Shown here: piece by piece, positions 60,148-64,000 of the stretch
Layout: each line of letters begins with the position of its first letter
Position numbering within the stretch: position 1 is the first letter of the stretch
Assembly: GCA_964023205.1 (NCBI GenBank)
Contig: OZ026833.1
Location: forward strand, 37,550,366-37,614,365
Length of the DNA stretch: 64,000 nucleotides
DNA from: Lutraria lutraria
Lineage: Eukaryota; Mollusca; Bivalvia; Venerida; Mactridae
Direction of reading: 5' to 3'
The notes under the pieces: generated by a model
The model's database searches: none
Told to the model about the DNA's origin: nothing
What the model saw: only the letters and a program-made list of their open reading frames with translations
Position numbers and translations under genes: made by a program

Positions 60148-60321
60148 TACAGTCAAACCTGTGTTAGCGGTCACTTCTGAATAAAGGCCACCCTGTGAAT
60201 AAAGGCCATCCTAAAGCCACCATAATTCATGACAAAATGCACCAAATAAAGGCCACCTGTCAATAAAGGACTCTTAACATCCTTTCCCAAGGGTGGCCTT
60301 TGTTCACAGGTTTGACTTTAT
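60148..60321. mobile_element. MITE with ACAGTCAAACCTGTG-type ends
   Basis: The left end TACAGTCAAACCTGTG and right end CACAGGTTTGACTTTA are inverted over about 14 bp with A/T-rich flanks. 'aataaaggccac' repeats internally three to four times. End style fits pogo/Tc1-type miniature elements. Confidence 0.6.
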
Positions 60322-60594
60322 ACAGATTCTAACTCACGTCATGTTGAACTCAAGTTGTTAACAGATTCTACCTGTGCTGTGCTATTCTTATCTGCTGGCA
60401 CCTCCACGTGGCTTCTTATATTTGAGACCTGGTATCCTGTTCAACGTCCGTCTATTCTGGGGATGACTGTCTGCATCTTAAGAGTTTGGTTGATGTGTAT
60501 GGTGCAAAATGTCTTGACTTATCCCAACAAACTTGTCAAACTTTCCAATCTGCCTGAACTTCATTGACGTTGTTGGAATTCCCCCCCCCCACAT

Positions 60595-61460
60595 GATTCT
60601 TCAGAAAAAAAATCTAAAGATAAACCAAAAGTCATAGAGCTTAGATATTTGGCCTGTAGCATTGATACCTAATTGATTCATATCATGATCCCCAGGATGA
60701 AATTGACCCTGCCCCAGGGGTCACTTGATTGTACATATGAAAATCTTGAGAAAAAATTTAATTAAAATAATCCATTTAGCCTAGAGCTTAGATATTTGAT
60801 ATGTAACATTGCTTTGTCATTGCTTTGTGGACCTTTAACAAACTGGTGCATATCATAACTTTTGGGGTACCCTGCTCAAGGGGTCACTTGATGTTGCACT
60901 AATTTCTGTATGAAAATCTTCAAAAATCTTCTGTAAAAGCAGAAGATTGTTAGAGCTTATGTATTTTGCATGTAGCATTGTGTACCAAGATTAGTCAAAT
61001 CATAATCCCCTGGTCAAATTGACCCTATCCGGGGCTTATTGATTTACATAGGAAAGTCTTAAAGAGTTTACTAAAAACCAACCAATTGAGTCTGGAGTTT
61101 AGATATTTCATGTGTACCAAATTTGATCATAGCCGTGACCCGAAGGATCAAAATGAACTTAAGCTCAAAAAGTTCCATTCCTTGCAGAATTATGATTGCC
61201 AAGGCAACGGAAATAAAAACTTATAAAAATAAAAATTGTCTTCCCCAAAATGTAACATATTTGACATAAGATATTGTCTAGTAGACATCTACCAAGATTG
61301 TTCAAAATATGGCCCTGGGGTCAAAATTGGCCCTGCCCTTTGGGATCATGCCTTTTTCTTACATGTATATGGTAAAAACTTAAAAACCTTCTCTGAAAAA
61401 ATTATGGCTAGAGTTGAGATATTTGTCGAAACATTGTGTAGTGTCCCTTTTGTTTATTTT
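60595..61460 (+). repeat. Internally repeated family, about 150-165-bp units
   Basis: The phrase 'agagcttagatattt...tgtagcattg...atcatgatccccaggatgaaattgaccctgccccaggggtcacttgat...atgaaaatctt' recurs about five times with strong divergence (for example near 60,640, 60,785, 60,950, 61,090, 61,290). Its layout parallels the 1.1-kb family, but the sequence is different. No gene. Confidence 0.55.
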
Positions 61461-61758
61461 ATTTCTATACCAATTCAGTCTTAGCTAAATTATAGCAATA
61501 GTGTCAGGCATCCTTTCACACTTAAAGTTGCAGATTGAAAATGACTATCATGGCCGACTGTCACTTAAAGCCACTAACTTAAAAAGGTGGGAAATAAAAA
61601 TTCTGTTCACAATTGTAACTTTGAACTATAAAAAATATCTGCAAAAGATGACCTGTTACCTAACAAAATAACAATTATAATTAGTGCCACCACAACAAAA
61701 TGGCCACCTAAGTCCTCATCTAATTAACAATCTGTTTATGAAAAAGGGCCGTACTGAA
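61461..61758. other. Spacer without recognisable feature
   Basis: AT-rich, nothing supported. Confidence 0.4.
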
Positions 61759-61942
61759 ATACAGTGGAACCTCTGCAATTAAAGCAACACCCTTTGGAAG
61801 TAGCAATTATGTTTTTGTTGAGAGGTTGTTGCTCTAGAAAGGTTAAATTGAAGTAAAACATGCAGTGGGAAAAAAACCATGCTGTTGTTGAAGGGAGGTT
61901 GTTTTGCTAAAGAGAGGGCTGCTCTGGAGAGGTTGTACTGTT
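61759..61942. mobile_element. MITE with CAACCTCTCC-type ends, copy 3
   Basis: The left end ACAGTGGAACCTCTGC and right end GGAGAGGTTGTACTGT are inverted. Inner words 'gttgttgctctagaaagg' and 'gttgttgaagggaggttg' match copies 1 and 2. Confidence 0.6.
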
Positions 61943-62929
61943 GTATTGAAATAATGGAAATAATGTACCTTAGAGAGGTGTGAACATAAAAGGTCACCTA
62001 AAACTTTACGCAGTCTTTGTGTCTCTTTAAATTTGCAAATGTTAAGTGATAGATTTGACATGTATATATTCAAGTATAATTCATGTGCATATAATTATTG
62101 AGTCTAATGAAAATAAATGATACTTCAATATGTGCAGCAAATCTTTTGCTCATTCATTTGCATGTAAGTTATTTGCTTTAATTAGGGATCATTTTAAATT
62201 CTCACTGGACAAATAAGAAAAGCACTTCATAATTCTGATCAACCATTATATGATTACACCAAATATAAGTTGTGTAATTCAAAATACATTCTTTCTTGAG
62301 TGAGTTTATGCTGAAAATATTTTTTTGTTAAGAAAAGACGTTTTGTAACCAGGGAACACTCGCATATTTGTGTTTTTTTTAAATTAAGCTTAAAGATACA
62401 TGTATAGGAGGAAAAAGGAATTGAATGTAAGAGTAAAAATATTGTTGTTTAAAAATGAAATAACTGGTTTCTTGTTTGCATATCTTTTCTCTTGTTTTTC
62501 TTTTAGATAATTGACCCTGACAGAGTGACTTGCAACTTTATTAAAATGTTTGACCATTACATGAACAATTTGCATGTTTATATACAGAAAGTTGTGAAGT
62601 GTTATAGGCTTATATCTAGTACATAAAAAAGATCTGAAACAAAACATAGGTACTTAGAATTTCAAATGGAGGGGCAGTGTCTTACTTTAAATGAATGGAC
62701 AGTGCAGGATACCTGACACATGGGTAGTACATGCGAAAAAGAAGTGTTCCTTATCTTCTCTTTTTACAGTAGAACTTTTCTAATCTGAACTTGTTCAGAC
62801 AGACAAAAACTAAATGAAGTGCACACAAATAAACAAAATGAATAAAAACACATGAGGTAGTGCCTGATTATATTTAAGAAAACAGAAATACAATTTTTGT
62901 CTTATTTCAAGTTGCATTTTTAACACCAA
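61943..62929. other. AT-rich DNA without recognisable genes
   Basis: Only short frames. No supported exon or repeat. Confidence 0.4.
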
Positions 62930-63310
62930 ATGGAAAGTGCCCGTCTGTGAATTCTCCCTACTCTTTACAGGGAAAACCCTGTAAAAGACTAGGGAGTATT
63001 GAAACAAGGGAATTTTATGTTAAATAATGTAAAACTTTGAAAAAACAGGGAAAAGCAGGGAGACAGTGGAAAAGATTTTTTTTCCATAGTTTGCCCTCAT
63101 TCTCCCTCAAATACCACAGTTCATGTAAAACAAGGGAGTATTGAAACAAGTTTTCCATGCTTTTCCCTACTTTTCCCTACTTATCCAGGGTTGATAAAAA
63201 GTGTGGAAAACTATGGAAAACTGTTTCAATTCTACCTTGATTTCCCTTGTTTTACGCAACTGTGGTATTTTTGGAAAATTGCTGTAAAACTGTGGAAAAA
63301 ATCCATGGTT
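62930..63310. repeat. Complex foldback with GGAAAA/TTTTCC words
   Basis: Around 63,109-63,165 'aaataccacagtt', 'taaaacaaggga' and 'ttgaaacaagttttccat' are followed at about 63,205-63,277 by their inverted copies ('atggaaaactgtttcaa', 'tcccttgtttta', 'aactgtggtattt'). Pairing extends about 65-70 bases. Similar words outside (62,955-63,075, 63,285-63,315) suggest a larger, older palindrome. Confidence 0.6.
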
Positions 63311-64000
63311 TTCCCTCTTTTCACACTGACCTGAAATTGAGGAATTTGTAGCTAATAATATATTACACATAGTATTGATATTGTACTGTAAGCACTAAAA
63401 TAAAAATACTCCAGTATTTGTATGTAGATCCTTCAACAATGCTTCTTTAAAAAAACACATCAACAATGAAAGAAAAAGAAACTAAGCAAGTTTTGAACGT
63501 TAGAGATTTTATTAAAAGTAAATATTTCAGTAACATAACACAAGTAAAACACACACAAAAAATCTATCTTTCGTTTGCTGATGGCTTAATGGGGTGTCTT
63601 ATCACCTCATTAATCTGGCACCTCTCTGTCCCAGGAGATGCATCTTGAACACATTCTGTAAAATTAAAATAACTCACATTGTACCAAATCCTCAATCTTA
63701 AATGACAATAGTATTATGCGAAAATCTTAAAAATAAAATGCTGCAAAAAAAACAAACACTGGCACAAGCTGTAGAACAGTGTTAAAATAACGCGACAATG
63801 CTTAAACAAGTTGAAAATTGTTCATGCCTTTTAAAAATTTATACAAAATAAAGTTTTTTTTTTTTCATTTTCTGTCAATCAGCTGGAATAAGACTTGGGT
63901 GTTATTAATACAGATACTTCAACTTTGCTCCACCATGCTTGTAAGTCATCATGATGACTCATATATGTTTTAATGTGGGGTCAATGACATTAATTTTAAG
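63311..64000. other. AT-rich DNA to the window end, no feature
   Basis: Short frames only. No gene or element supported. Confidence 0.4.

Overview
The window looks like nuclear DNA of a lophotrochozoan animal, most probably a marine bivalve. It is AT-rich and intron-bearing. It carries tRNA-derived SINEs, L1-like and other non-LTR retrotransposons, many hairpin-forming miniature elements, and a roughly 1.1-kb repeat with 'GGTCACCAGGTCAAAT'-type internal units that I know from many mollusc genomes. No intact host gene can be established. Most of what can be read is mobile or repetitive DNA and its remains.

Layout. 1-7.2 kb: SINE tail, an inverted pair of short ATG-containing segments, one good candidate first coding exon (1241-1322), an 895-bp foldback element with 7-bp target duplications, a GCGATACGAC-type inverted satellite, copy A of the 1.1-kb repeat, and a decayed LINE on the minus strand. 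7.2-16.5 kb: mostly unannotatable AT-rich DNA with small tandem repeats, hairpin elements and two tRNA-like repeats. 16.6-18.8 kb: copies B and C of the 1.1-kb repeat. 19.5-27.7 kb: the most interesting coding block, an EnSpm/CACTA-like transposase relic followed in the same orientation by an eight-exon DUF4806-type gene with an Arg/Ser-rich repeat exon. Both are damaged and together they resemble a two-gene DNA transposon. 27.8-31.1 kb: decayed LINE pieces, one of them interrupted by copy D. 31-35 kb: a 143-bp MITE, a SINE, a short tandem repeat and a possible small exon.

35.3-45.9 kb: a tandem array of five units of about 2.09 kb. Each unit joins a broken reverse-transcriptase fragment to two roughly 473-bp subrepeats. 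The three right-hand units are nearly identical. 46-52.6 kb: MITEs with CAACCTCTCC-type ends, a minisatellite, a possible pogo-like element and a second SINE. 52,666-59,727: an L1-like LINE on the minus strand with a poly(A) tail, a perfect 16-bp target-site duplication, ORF1, and an ORF2 interrupted by one in-frame TAA. 60-64 kb: another internally repeated family, two MITEs and a complex foldback.

The genes do not form a host pathway. The readable proteins are transposition machinery: transposase plus a probable DUF4806 partner, LINE ORF1 RNA chaperone, and LINE endonuclease/reverse transcriptase. All coordinates come from reading the sequence by eye, and no database search was possible.
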